From Aphrophora alni (lineage: Eukaryota > Arthropoda > Insecta > Hemiptera > Aphrophoridae): a stretch of DNA of 64,000 nucleotides. Shown in pieces: positions 1 through 9,266 of the stretch. The first letter of the stretch is position 1. Each line of letters starts with the position of its first letter. The notes under the pieces are model-generated. The model made no database searches. It was given only the letters and a program-made list of their open reading frames with translations, and was not told the origin of the DNA. The translations under genes were made by a program, and so were the position numbers. The DNA lies in NCBI GenBank assembly GCA_963513935.1, contig OY740768.1:61310004-61374003 (forward strand). The letters are read 5' to 3'.

Positions 1-715
1 AAGGGGATAAATTAAAAATAAGTTTAAACATATAAGTTGCTTTATATAAAGAAAAAAATTCATAACAACTTTACAGTTTAGTGATAAGTTGGTGAAGAAA
101 AATATTTACAACATTTTGTCAATTTACTATTTACTTGGATTTATGAGATTTATGAAGACAGTTATACATAAGGAATATATAGTTATAAGATAAATAACTC
201 ATTGAGGAAGAGAATAGAAAGAATTAAACTGAATAAATCTTAATTAAAAAGGAGAATGTGTGTGTGGGGGGGGGGAAAGGAGATGAAATCAAAGAGATAC
301 ATTATTGTTATCACTTTTAAAGGAGATGAGGTGAGGAATATACCTACTAAATATAAAAATTCGGAGATTTATTTTACCATTGGTTAATTCGATAGTAAGA
401 ATAAGGGAGTGTAGGTATTGATAGTAGAGATATTCACGGATCAGAAAGGGGCGAGGGGGGAGGCGGTTTTTTAGGGAGATGGCTACAAGAGAACAGAATG
501 AGATCAACAATCTCAATGGATGCGTGAAAGTACTATTGTGGAAAACACGAAGAACAAAGTTCTACGCATTAGAGATCCAGTTTTGAAAATATTTTTCGAT
601 GTTTTTAGGACGAGGAGTGGAAAAGAAATTACTTTCATCTTGTCAACAAATAAACGGTCCACGAACTCTAAACATTTTCGGATTAATGTCATACAGTAAT
701 ATCGAAAGACCATAT
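1..715. other. AT-rich sequence without a recognisable gene
   Basis: I see no coding pattern, splice structure or transposon terminus here. It holds a short GT run followed by a run of ten G near 261-280. It forms the left flank of the LTR retrotransposon that begins at 716. Confidence 0.6.
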
Positions 716-2277
716 TATAACATTCAAGCTGTTATATAATATTTTTTTATTTTGATTAACTCTAAAAATTTACTTTTAATTTAATTCTCTTGAAAACTTT
801 TGAAAAACTATTATGATGGTTTAAGTAAATTAATTCAACAAAACAAATTTTTATCCTTTAACTAATTTTAGGATTTATTAGCAAAAAACAATTATTTATA
901 ACAACAGTATAATTCAATTTATCTATTCATTGAAATATCTTAAGGCTACTTCATTCTCTCACACTTGCATTCTTTAAAACTAATTTACTCTAATACACAA
1001 TATTATTGATTACAAATTTAAAATCTACAATTGATTATTCAATTTACATAAAATCAAAACTCTACAATATGTTCATCAAATCTTGTCCAATATGTTCTTA
1101 TTAACTTTATCAATTTTATAACAAAAACAAGACAAATTTCTTTAATTAACTGATATTTCCAAATTTACTTTAGTTTTCCGGCTAGCTCAATTACTTTACT
1201 TTTAAATTAATTATACAAAAAAAAACTTGACTCTTATCTCGGGCATGGGAACTTTTAATGACTCAATTAAAGTGAAATACTAACTCTAATGATTATTTAT
1301 TATGAAATTTTGTACTTATCAACAATTCTCCTCGTCCGCTATAATTTTGGCACTTTTACACAACACAAATCACTAACGACGCACAACAACACAACGGATC
1401 CTTAGCCTGTGAAGTCGGATGCTGCTAACACTGGTTCCTTGACTGGTGGTGAATCTCTGGTGATACTCCGCTAACTCTATTTAGTCTCCTTACTAGTTCT
1501 CGATTACTATGGACTTCGACGCGATGATCTCTCCTCTTCTTTTATGAAATTTAAACTCTTTGACTCTATTTAATTTATGTATCTAACAAACTTCAAGATA
1601 AATTACTAAATTTTGTTGCGGCTCTGCCTTTAAATTAATCAATGACTTAGTATTAAACCCTCAGGTTAATTCTTAACACTTAACACCTCCTACTCTGATT
1701 CCTAACTGTAAGTTAAGACCTACACGCTCTTAACCCCAGTTCTAGACTGACTCTCCTTCCTCTGGATTTCACCTCTCCCGAAATTCAAGTGTAGCGTCCT
1801 CTTCGCTTATTGGTTAAATCTCATTTTTTTTAAAACTCAGGCCTCTCCGGATTGGACCTCTAACTTTCCAAAATCGTTGGTTTTTTTATTACACGCGCTG
1901 GCTTCACCCTCGGAGATACCGTTAGGAATTCGCTTTCTCATTTTTTACAACACGCAGCTGCGTTGAATAGCAAAACTCCGTTATGTTTTCTACTAAAGTT
2001 TTATTTATGTCGGCGAACTTTCTTCTCTTAAGTAAAACAGAATGTCTTCTTTCCCTTGTCCTTGTCACGTTTGTCAATTTGTACAGTTATTTTCGAAACT
2101 TAACCTTGCAGCTGCTCTTTCGGTAAGATTTGCTTGTCCACATGTGTTCTGTTTCAATTTACACATTTACACAATTATTTATTAATGTTAACTTTTGATT
2201 GATTATTATTATTTTAATATTTGATATTAGGCCTAATTAATTGTTTATCCATTGTGATCGTTTGAGATCGTTATACT
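716..2277 (-). repeat. 3' LTR of the Ty3/gypsy element
   Basis: This block is repeated at 7530-9091 with the same length and no difference in the stretches I compared. On the plus strand it opens TATAAC and closes GTTATA followed by CT, so the termini form a 6-bp inverted repeat. At 1.56 kb it is long for an insect gypsy-type LTR. On the element's strand it should supply the polyadenylation end of the transcript. The exact edge is uncertain by two bases because CT is also shared with the other copy. Confidence 0.92.
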
Positions 2278-2285
2278 GTCCCCAG
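2278..2285 (-). promoter_or_regulatory. Putative polypurine tract of the Ty3/gypsy element
   Basis: Directly upstream of the 3' LTR, the minus strand reads CTGGGGAC, the only G-rich run at that boundary. In LTR elements the plus-strand DNA primer is a purine tract at this place. The run is short, so the assignment rests mainly on position. Confidence 0.45.
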
Positions 2286-2529
2286 ATAAAATTTGTCTTT
2301 GAAATGCTTGAAGATAAATTTTTTCTTACGCCCGTTTCTTTAACAATAGGTTGTAAAGAACCTTTTTCTTACAATGCCCTTTATGTTGCGGTTACCCACT
2401 GTCTTACAATAGACCTTTCTTCTATTGTTCCTCTTGTGGTCAACCCTAGTCCCTTTCATGGTTTTCCCTTTCACTCTTGCTCCTTTATTGTCTATGTTTT
2501 GTTTACTGCCTAAGTTTATTCTAATGTCC

Positions 2530-5500
2530 TTAATTATAATATTTCTTTAATAATCTACAATTAAATATTCCCCTAATTTTATTTTTATTTATATGTCCTA
2601 ACCTATATGTCGTATTTCCTAATTTATTTATTATTTTATAAGGTCCTTCATACAGCTCGCAAAATTTGTGATATCTTTTTATTATTAGTTTTGAAGGTAT
2701 GCATGCTCTGACCAATACTTGCTCGCCTATTTTGTACTCGGTGGGTGGGTGCTGTTCATTAAATTTTCTTGCATAATTTTCTCTTTTGCTCTTTATACGT
2801 AAGTAAATTTCCGCGTCGCTGATAATTGGCTCTTTTTGGTCATCTGGTTTGATGAGATATCTGGCCCAACTACGTGTCGGTTTCCTTTTAAACTGCGCCT
2901 CTACGGGTGTGGTTTCAATGGTGTCATGATACGATTCATTGATGCATGATTCTATTACTTCTACTATCTTTCCCCAATCTTGATGCCTGTCCTTTAATAA
3001 TATCCTGCAAAATTGTCCAATTTGTCTCATAATCCGCTCGGCCATGTTCCCTTGTGGATTCCTGATCGCTACTGTTCTTTTCTGTATCCCTAATTTTGTT
3101 AATCCTGTTTCCCATTTTGGTGAAGTAAACTGTGTTCCGTTATCTGATAATATGTATTGAGGTACTTGTATTTCCTGTATATATTTTTCTATTTGTTTAA
3201 GTGTGGTGTTTGTAGTAGTGTTCCTGACTTTATACAATTTCGTATATTTTGTAAATGCGTCGATCATTACAAAGATGTATTTGCACCCTCCTGTTGACTT
3301 TGGTAACGGTCCGTAATAATCCACACAGATTAATTCTCCCACTCCTTTTGGTATGATCGGTATTAGCTCCCCATTTCGATGTTTCAGATCAAATTTACAT
3401 TTCTGGCATTTCTGACATTTTATTAATTCTTCCCTTATATACCTAGCAATTTTGTTTCCCGTAAAATCTTCTTTAAATATTTTATAACATTTATTTATAC
3501 CAATGTGCCCATACATTACGTGTATTTCATTTGCTAATATTTTGACATAATCCGGTGGTATCATTAATTTCCATATTTCTTTTTCTTTCCTAAATAACTT
3601 ATTTTTACAGACCTGGTAATGTTCCTTAAATTTTTGATTATTATTATTTAAATTTTCAATTATATTTTTACAATTTTGATCCTTTCCTTGTATTACTTCA
3701 AAATTTGTTAATATTTTACCTATTTCTACACTAAACCCTTTTGCTAATAATAATATTTCGACCAGTCTTTCGTCACTTGTTTCTTTGACTTCGGCGTTAT
3801 CCTCAGGATATCGACTCAAGGTGTCTGCTACTACGTTCTCCTTTCCTTTACAATGTTGAATTTGGATGTTGTACTCCTGTATTAATAAAATCCACCTGGT
3901 CATGCGTGCATTCAGTAATCTACAATTATTCATAAAAGTAATGGCTTTGTTGTCGGTTATTACTGTTAACTTTTTCCCTAAAACATAATTTCTAAATTTC
4001 CTTAAACATATTACGACGCTATATAACTCTTTTTCTGCTGTACTGTAGAATTTCTCGGCTCCTTTAAATGTACGACTGGTGTACCCTATTACACCGATCT
4101 CCTGGTTATCCCCAATTTGGTACAGTTGTCCACCAGCTGCGATTTCCGAAGCATCTGTTTGCAAATAAAACATTTTATCCTTATCTGGGTGCCGTAATGT
4201 AACAACTTCTACAAATTCCCTTTTAACCCTACTGAAACTTTCTTCAACCTCTGTGGTCCATTTAAATTTTACCCCCTTTTTTAGTAGTTCTTGTAACGGT
4301 GCAGTAACTAAAGCGTAATTCTTCGAAAACTTATGATAAAAATTAGTAAGACCCAAAAATCCCTTCAGTTGCCTTGCTGTTTTTGGTCTTGGAAAATTCC
4401 TAATTGCAGCCATTTTGTTTTCTTGTGGTTTGATTCCCTCTGTCGTTAATAAAAAACCTAAGTATTCTATTTGTTGTCTGCAGAAGTTTGATTTATTAAG
4501 GTTAACGGTTAAATTTGCATTTTTAAATAATTCTAAAATCTGTTCTATTTGTATTAAATGTTCCTTCCAGCTCCCTGCTAAGCATAAACAATCATCGACG
4601 TATAATGTTAAAAATTTCTTCACCTGTTCATTTAATATGGAATTTAATCCCCTTGTGAGACTGGCTAAACTGGTGCTTAATCCAAAAGGTACCGTTTTGT
4701 ATCGATAACACAGGCCTTTATGTAGAAACGCGGTGTAGTCTCTGCTTTCTACATGAAGTGGTATCTGCCAAAAACTACTTGTTAAGTCAAAGCTACTCAT
4801 CCAATTAATCTTTTGTTCTATTGTTAATAACTCTTGAATCGGTTGCGACCCCTCATAATCTGGAACTGTTCGCGCATTTATTATTCTAGCGTCCAGGCAT
4901 ATTCTGACACTTCCATCTTTTTTACACACTGGAACGATAGGATTAATATATGGGCTGTTGCATCTTTCAATAATTCCGTAATCTAGCATCTTTTTGATTT
5001 CCAGATCCACGCTTTCCCTATACTTCATCGCAATCGGCCAACTTCTCTGACAGTATGGACTTTTATCCGTTATTTTCAATTTATGCTGGTATGTACTAAT
5101 TAACCCTGGTTTTTTACTAAATACCCCTTTATATTTTATTAAAATTTCACTTAATTGTTCTTTTTGAATTTCCGAAATGTGCCCTAATTCATTTATTTTT
5201 TGCATAATTTCTTTCTGATCAGTTTCGTAACTTTCTATTTCCATATGTTGTATTAATTTATGTTTATAATGTTCTTCCGGGTCCTCAAACATGATCTCCT
5301 TCCTTACTTCACAATTATCTTCATTATTTATACCTAATTCTAATTTATTGCTGATAAAATCTACGACAGCCTTATTTTTAACCAAAAAATCTAACCCTAA
5401 AATGCAGTTTCTTATTAAGTCCGGTACAATGATAAAATGAATATTCATTACAATATCTCCCACATTTGCTCCAATTATTATTTGTTTTTTAATATTCTTC

Positions 5501-5811
5501 GAGCGTAAGCCGGTTGCTCCAATTACCTTAACTCCTGCTACTGGTAATTCTTCGTATGGTCCCATTATTTCCTTATTCTCTAAATAAAACCGTTCCGACA
5601 AGGAATTGAATTCACACCCTGTATCCACTAAAGCCTGTACATTTATTCTATTAAAACCTATTGTTATTTCTGGACATTTTGTTAAATTTTTACATATTAA
5701 ATCTGAGTTATCCTGTGCTTCTAAATAATCTTTTAAATCAGTAAATAAGGTGTTCAGAACGCTATTGTTTTGTATTGCCCCTTGTCGGTTGCTTACGCCC
5801 TCGGCTAACCT
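2530..5811 (-). CDS. pol: Pol polyprotein: protease, reverse transcriptase, RNase H, integrase
   Basis: This open frame follows the gag UGA directly and stays open to the TAA at 2530, about 1,093 codons. It has no obvious own start: the protease motif begins at a GTG at 5628, inside the frame. Numbering from that GTG: aspartic protease DTGC at 2-5 with ILGLDFL near 76-82; reverse transcriptase from about 190 with FDLTSSFWQIPL and catalytic YVDD at 343-346; RNase H with TDAS at 491-494 and ITDN near 557-560; integrase zinc finger with His 703 and 708 and a CxxCxxC cluster at 738-744; catalytic Asp 770, Asp 829 (SDNGTQF) and Glu 864; a GPY module (YEGPYKI) near 993-999. All catalytic residues I looked for are present. 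The product copies the element's RNA into DNA and inserts it into chromosomes. It is probably made as a Gag-Pol fusion. Confidence 0.95.
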   Translation of the reverse strand, partial: RLAEGVSNRQGAIQNNSVLNTLFTDLKDYLEAQDNSDLICKNLTKCPEITIGFNRINVQALVDTGCEFNSLSERFYLENKEIMGPYEELPVAGVKVIGATGLRSKNIKKQIIIGANVGDIVMNIHFIIVPDLIRNCILGLDFLVKNKAVVDFISNKLELGINNEDNCEVRKEIMFEDPEEHYKHKLIQHMEIESYETDQKEIMQKINELGHISEIQKEQLSEILIKYKGVFSKKPGLISTYQHKLKITDKSPYCQRSWPIAMKYRESVDLEIKKMLDYGIIERCNSPYINPIVPVCKKDGSVRICLDARIINARTVPDYEGSQPIQELLTIEQKINWMSSFDLTSSFWQIPLHVESRDYTAFLHKGLCYRYKTVPFGLSTSLASLTRGLNSILNEQVKKFLTLYVDDCLCLAGSWKEHLIQIEQILELFKNANLTVNLNKSNFCRQQIEYLGFLLTTEGIKPQENKMAAIRNFPRPKTARQLKGFLGLTNFYHKFSKNYALVTAPLQELLKKGVKFKWTTEVEESFSRVKREFVEVVTLRHPDKDKMFYLQTDASEIAAGGQLYQIGDNQEIGVIGYTSRTFKGAEKFYSTAEKELYSVVICLRKFRNYVLGKKLTVITDNKAITFMNNCRLLNARMTRWILLIQEYNIQIQHCKGKENVVADTLSRYPEDNAEVKETSDERLVEILLLAKGFSVEIGKILTNFEVIQGKDQNCKNIIENLNNNNQKFKEHYQVCKNKLFRKEKEIWKLMIPPDYVKILANEIHVMYGHIGINKCYKIFKEDFTGNKIARYIREELIKCQKCQKCKFDLKHRNGELIPIIPKGVGELICVDYYGPLPKSTGGCKYIFVMIDAFTKYTKLYKVRNTTTNTTLKQIEKYIQEIQVPQYILSDNGTQFTSPKWETGLTKLGIQKRTVAIRNPQGNMAERIMRQIGQFCRILLKDRHQDWGKIVEVIESCINESYHDTIETTPVEAQFKRKPTRSWARYLIKPDDQKEPIISDAEIYLRIKSKRENYARKFNEQHPPTEYKIGEQVLVRACIPSKLIIKRYHKFCELYEGPYKIINKLGNTTYRLGHINKNKIRGIFNCRLLKKYYN

Positions 5812-5814
5812 TCA
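5812..5814 (-). other. In-frame UGA separating gag from pol
   Basis: The gag frame ends AAG-UGA-AGG-UUA on the minus strand. The codons after UGA continue without a stop into the protease, in the same frame, so no shift of frame is needed to make Gag-Pol. The usual Ty3/gypsy solution is a -1 or +1 frameshift or a single fused frame. Readthrough of one stop, as in gammaretroviruses, would fit here. The alternative is a single nonsense mutation in a formerly continuous frame. Confidence 0.85.
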
Positions 5815-7404
5815 CTTCTCCTTTCTATTAGGGGTTGGTTCTCTAACAAACCGCCTGTCCGGAACTCTCGGGTCATTGCTCGTTCCTTCATTGTTTCCCT
5901 GTCTTCTCCACTCAACTGGTTTATGACCTTGTTCTCGCCATGGAGTCACATGGTCACTCGGTCGTCTACCCCAATTATTCGGTTTGTTGTTATTTACTTG
6001 TTCCCTAAAATTTCCTCTATTATTGTTTACCCTTTCCCTTTCATTGACTTCCTCTATCCTAGCATGTTCAAATTCCATGAGCAATTTTATAAATTCTGTT
6101 TTCTTTTTAATCCCCTTTGTAATTATTGCAATCAAGATATTTGGATGGAAATGTTTTCCCGCCTTATAAACTAATTGTTCCTCTGCTAACGGCGGACTTA
6201 ACTCGGAACATTGTAGCATCAACATTTCTACATATGCAATTGCCTCGTCATTCATTCTGCCTCTAAATTTCCCAAACTCTAAATGGTCCCTAATTTTCGC
6301 CTGTATTATTTCATTGAAATACTTCTCCTTAAACAATTCCTCAAATTCCTTAAAATTTTTAACACTTCTCCTATGTAACTGCCACCATATATAAGCCTCG
6401 TCTTTTAAATATCGGTCAATCCAATTCATGCCGTTTCCAATTATCTGCTCGCTTATCTCTTCCATTACATTTAGAAATTGTATGGGAAACCTCTCTTTTC
6501 CCGAGAAACTAATATTTCTTACTTCTGGCTCGTGACAATATCCTTCCCCTAAATTTCTGACCGTTTTTAATCTCCTATCTAATTCAATTAACTTTTTAGC
6601 GACCTCTTCCGTCTTCTTCGCATTCTCCTCAATTTTCGCGATGTTAGTTTCATTATTTTTCGTGCATATTTCCCCGATTTCTTCGTCTTTCGCCGCGAGT
6701 TCTTCCAACCGATTGTTGACGACTACGCCACGGTTTTCGAGTTCTTGCACGCGACCCTCCGTTTCCGCGCGATATCCCTTGATTCGATCGCCGAATTCTT
6801 CTTCCGTCTTCTTCAACCTCTCTTCGACGCTCGTACGAATTTCCGCGACTTGTGTTTCGACCATCTCTACTCGACTGTTGACTTCGTCAAAACGCTCATT
6901 TATCTTCCTGTTAAATCTTTCTTCTAATGCGGTTAGACTACCCTTAACTTCCCCAAATTTCTCTTCCATTGTTTTTTCAAATTTTTCAAAACCCTTCCGG
7001 TTCTCTTCCGCCAGCTTTTCCGCTATTCTCCGATTTTCATCTGTCGCTTTTCGGTTCTCTTCTGTCATCTTTTCCGCTATTCTCCGATTTTCCTCCGCTG
7101 TTTTCTCCGCGATTCTCCGGTTTTCGTCTGCCATCTGCTTTAACATTTCCTGTATCATTGCCATACTCGCGTTTCCTGACTGTACTGCCGCCGATGTTGT
7201 TGGATTGTCTACTTCTGTCCCCGCCCGTGAATTTACGTTACTCTCTATCTCTGATTCCCCATTTTGACTAATTGACTCTAATTGTTCCCCTTCTTGACTA
7301 AAATTTAAACTCCCACTATTTAATCCCAATTGATTATATATTTCACTTTCATTTGCCATTTTAAGTTCTAATTCCCTCTTTTTACCTCTGGTTAACATAA
7401 ACAA
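5812..7404 (-). CDS. gag: Gag structural polyprotein with long coiled coil and no zinc knuckle
   Basis: The 530-residue frame starts at an ATG 103 bases downstream of the primer site and ends at the UGA at 5812. Residues about 85-280 are charged and heptad-like, with ENRRIAEK-type units repeated near 94, 105 and 123, predicting a long coiled coil. Residues about 300-450 contain the capsid-like region (FSGKERFPIQFL, YIWWQL, LEFGKFRG), as in retrotransposon Gag. The tail after 455 is rich in Arg, Asn and Gly. No CCHC zinc knuckle is present; the few cysteines are scattered. Gag should assemble the cytoplasmic particle that packages element RNA. RNA binding is presumably done by the basic tail (inference). 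Confidence 0.9.
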   Translation of the reverse strand: MFMLTRGKKRELELKMANESEIYNQLGLNSGSLNFSQEGEQLESISQNGESEIESNVNSRAGTEVDNPTTSAAVQSGNASMAMIQEMLKQMADENRRIAEKTAEENRRIAEKMTEENRKATDENRRIAEKLAEENRKGFEKFEKTMEEKFGEVKGSLTALEERFNRKINERFDEVNSRVEMVETQVAEIRTSVEERLKKTEEEFGDRIKGYRAETEGRVQELENRGVVVNNRLEELAAKDEEIGEICTKNNETNIAKIEENAKKTEEVAKKLIELDRRLKTVRNLGEGYCHEPEVRNISFSGKERFPIQFLNVMEEISEQIIGNGMNWIDRYLKDEAYIWWQLHRRSVKNFKEFEELFKEKYFNEIIQAKIRDHLEFGKFRGRMNDEAIAYVEMLMLQCSELSPPLAEEQLVYKAGKHFHPNILIAIITKGIKKKTEFIKLLMEFEHARIEEVNERERVNNNRGNFREQVNNNKPNNWGRRPSDHVTPWREQGHKPVEWRRQGNNEGTSNDPRVPDRRFVREPTPNRKEK

Positions 7405-7507
7405 TACTATTCTAACCTATTATCTACCACACAATATTTCCTGTAACAATGTTAATATTCTTATCCTCTAACAATTCTATAACTAGCAATTTAAATTTCA
7501 CTTTAAT

Positions 7508-7527
7508 GAGCCCCACGTTGGGCGCCA
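7508..7527 (-). promoter_or_regulatory. Primer binding site, tRNA-Lys type
   Basis: On the minus strand, two bases after the 5' LTR, the sequence starts TGGCGCCCAACGTGGGGC. The plus strand therefore equals the 3' end of tRNA-Lys(CUU), including the CCA end, over about 20 bases as I recall that tRNA. It primes minus-strand DNA synthesis. The 20-base match leaves little doubt about position and strand. Confidence 0.9.
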
Positions 7528-7529
7528 AA

Positions 7530-9091
7530 TATAACATTCAAGCTGTTATATAATATTTTTTTATTTTGATTAACTCTAAAAATTTACTTTTAATTTAATT
7601 CTCTTGAAAACTTTTGAAAAACTATTATGATGGTTTAAGTAAATTAATTCAACAAAACAAATTTTTATCCTTTAACTAATTTTAGGATTTATTAGCAAAA
7701 AACAATTATTTATAACAACAGTATAATTCAATTTATCTATTCATTGAAATATCTTAAGGCTACTTCATTCTCTCACACTTGCATTCTTTAAAACTAATTT
7801 ACTCTAATACACAATATTATTGATTACAAATTTAAAATCTACAATTGATTATTCAATTTACATAAAATCAAAACTCTACAATATGTTCATCAAATCTTGT
7901 CCAATATGTTCTTATTAACTTTATCAATTTTATAACAAAAACAAGACAAATTTCTTTAATTAACTGATATTTCCAAATTTACTTTAGTTTTCCGGCTAGC
8001 TCAATTACTTTACTTTTAAATTAATTATACAAAAAAAAACTTGACTCTTATCTCGGGCATGGGAACTTTTAATGACTCAATTAAAGTGAAATACTAACTC
8101 TAATGATTATTTATTATGAAATTTTGTACTTATCAACAATTCTCCTCGTCCGCTATAATTTTGGCACTTTTACACAACACAAATCACTAACGACGCACAA
8201 CAACACAACGGATCCTTAGCCTGTGAAGTCGGATGCTGCTAACACTGGTTCCTTGACTGGTGGTGAATCTCTGGTGATACTCCGCTAACTCTATTTAGTC
8301 TCCTTACTAGTTCTCGATTACTATGGACTTCGACGCGATGATCTCTCCTCTTCTTTTATGAAATTTAAACTCTTTGACTCTATTTAATTTATGTATCTAA
8401 CAAACTTCAAGATAAATTACTAAATTTTGTTGCGGCTCTGCCTTTAAATTAATCAATGACTTAGTATTAAACCCTCAGGTTAATTCTTAACACTTAACAC
8501 CTCCTACTCTGATTCCTAACTGTAAGTTAAGACCTACACGCTCTTAACCCCAGTTCTAGACTGACTCTCCTTCCTCTGGATTTCACCTCTCCCGAAATTC
8601 AAGTGTAGCGTCCTCTTCGCTTATTGGTTAAATCTCATTTTTTTTAAAACTCAGGCCTCTCCGGATTGGACCTCTAACTTTCCAAAATCGTTGGTTTTTT
8701 TATTACACGCGCTGGCTTCACCCTCGGAGATACCGTTAGGAATTCGCTTTCTCATTTTTTACAACACGCAGCTGCGTTGAATAGCAAAACTCCGTTATGT
8801 TTTCTACTAAAGTTTTATTTATGTCGGCGAACTTTCTTCTCTTAAGTAAAACAGAATGTCTTCTTTCCCTTGTCCTTGTCACGTTTGTCAATTTGTACAG
8901 TTATTTTCGAAACTTAACCTTGCAGCTGCTCTTTCGGTAAGATTTGCTTGTCCACATGTGTTCTGTTTCAATTTACACATTTACACAATTATTTATTAAT
9001 GTTAACTTTTGATTGATTATTATTATTTTAATATTTGATATTAGGCCTAATTAATTGTTTATCCATTGTGATCGTTTGAGATCGTTATACT
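7530..9091 (-). repeat. 5' LTR of the Ty3/gypsy element
   Basis: Same 1,562-bp sequence as 716-2277, and it borders the primer site, which makes it the 5' LTR on the minus strand. It should carry the Pol II promoter of the element. The right outer flank starts ATTTTCTC. No clean duplication of the left flank is visible. Confidence 0.92.
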
Positions 9092-9214
9092 ATTTTCTCA
9101 AATTTTGGGAAAGAAGGCGTCGTAATTCGTTTTGTCTAGGCCCTTGAAGACTATATTTGAACAAAAATTGATTAAAGCTTAAGTCTAAGACCAAAGACTA
9201 ACTAGTAGGCCTAA

Positions 9215-9266
<52 letters not shown>

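Larger units (their letters stand above)
716..9091 (-). mobile_element. Full-length Ty3/gypsy LTR retrotransposon
   Basis: Two direct repeats of 1,562 bp (716-2277 and 7530-9091) bracket a 5.25 kb interior on the minus strand. Reading on that strand: 5' LTR (right copy), tRNA-Lys primer site, gag, a UGA stop, pol in the same frame, purine-rich tract, 3' LTR (left copy). Domain order PR-RT-RH-IN with a GPY/F module at the integrase C-terminus places it in Ty3/gypsy. There is no env, since only about 250 bp lie between the pol stop and the 3' LTR. Long LTRs with a tRNA-Lys primer recall the Osvaldo/Ulysses group of insects, but that placement is only a guess. Both reading frames are open over their whole length and the LTRs look identical, so this is a young, possibly active copy. 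The flanks show no perfect target duplication (atat on the left, ctat on the right). Confidence 0.95.

Noticed and set aside
6641..7267. 208-codon open frame on plus, opposite gag
   Set aside because: It is the antisense of the charged coiled-coil part of gag and gives a Ser/Phe-rich string with no domain pattern.
9092..9265. Processed retroposed gene ending in the 48-A run
   Set aside because: The sequence before the A run shows no coding or tRNA-like pattern and no flanking duplication was found.
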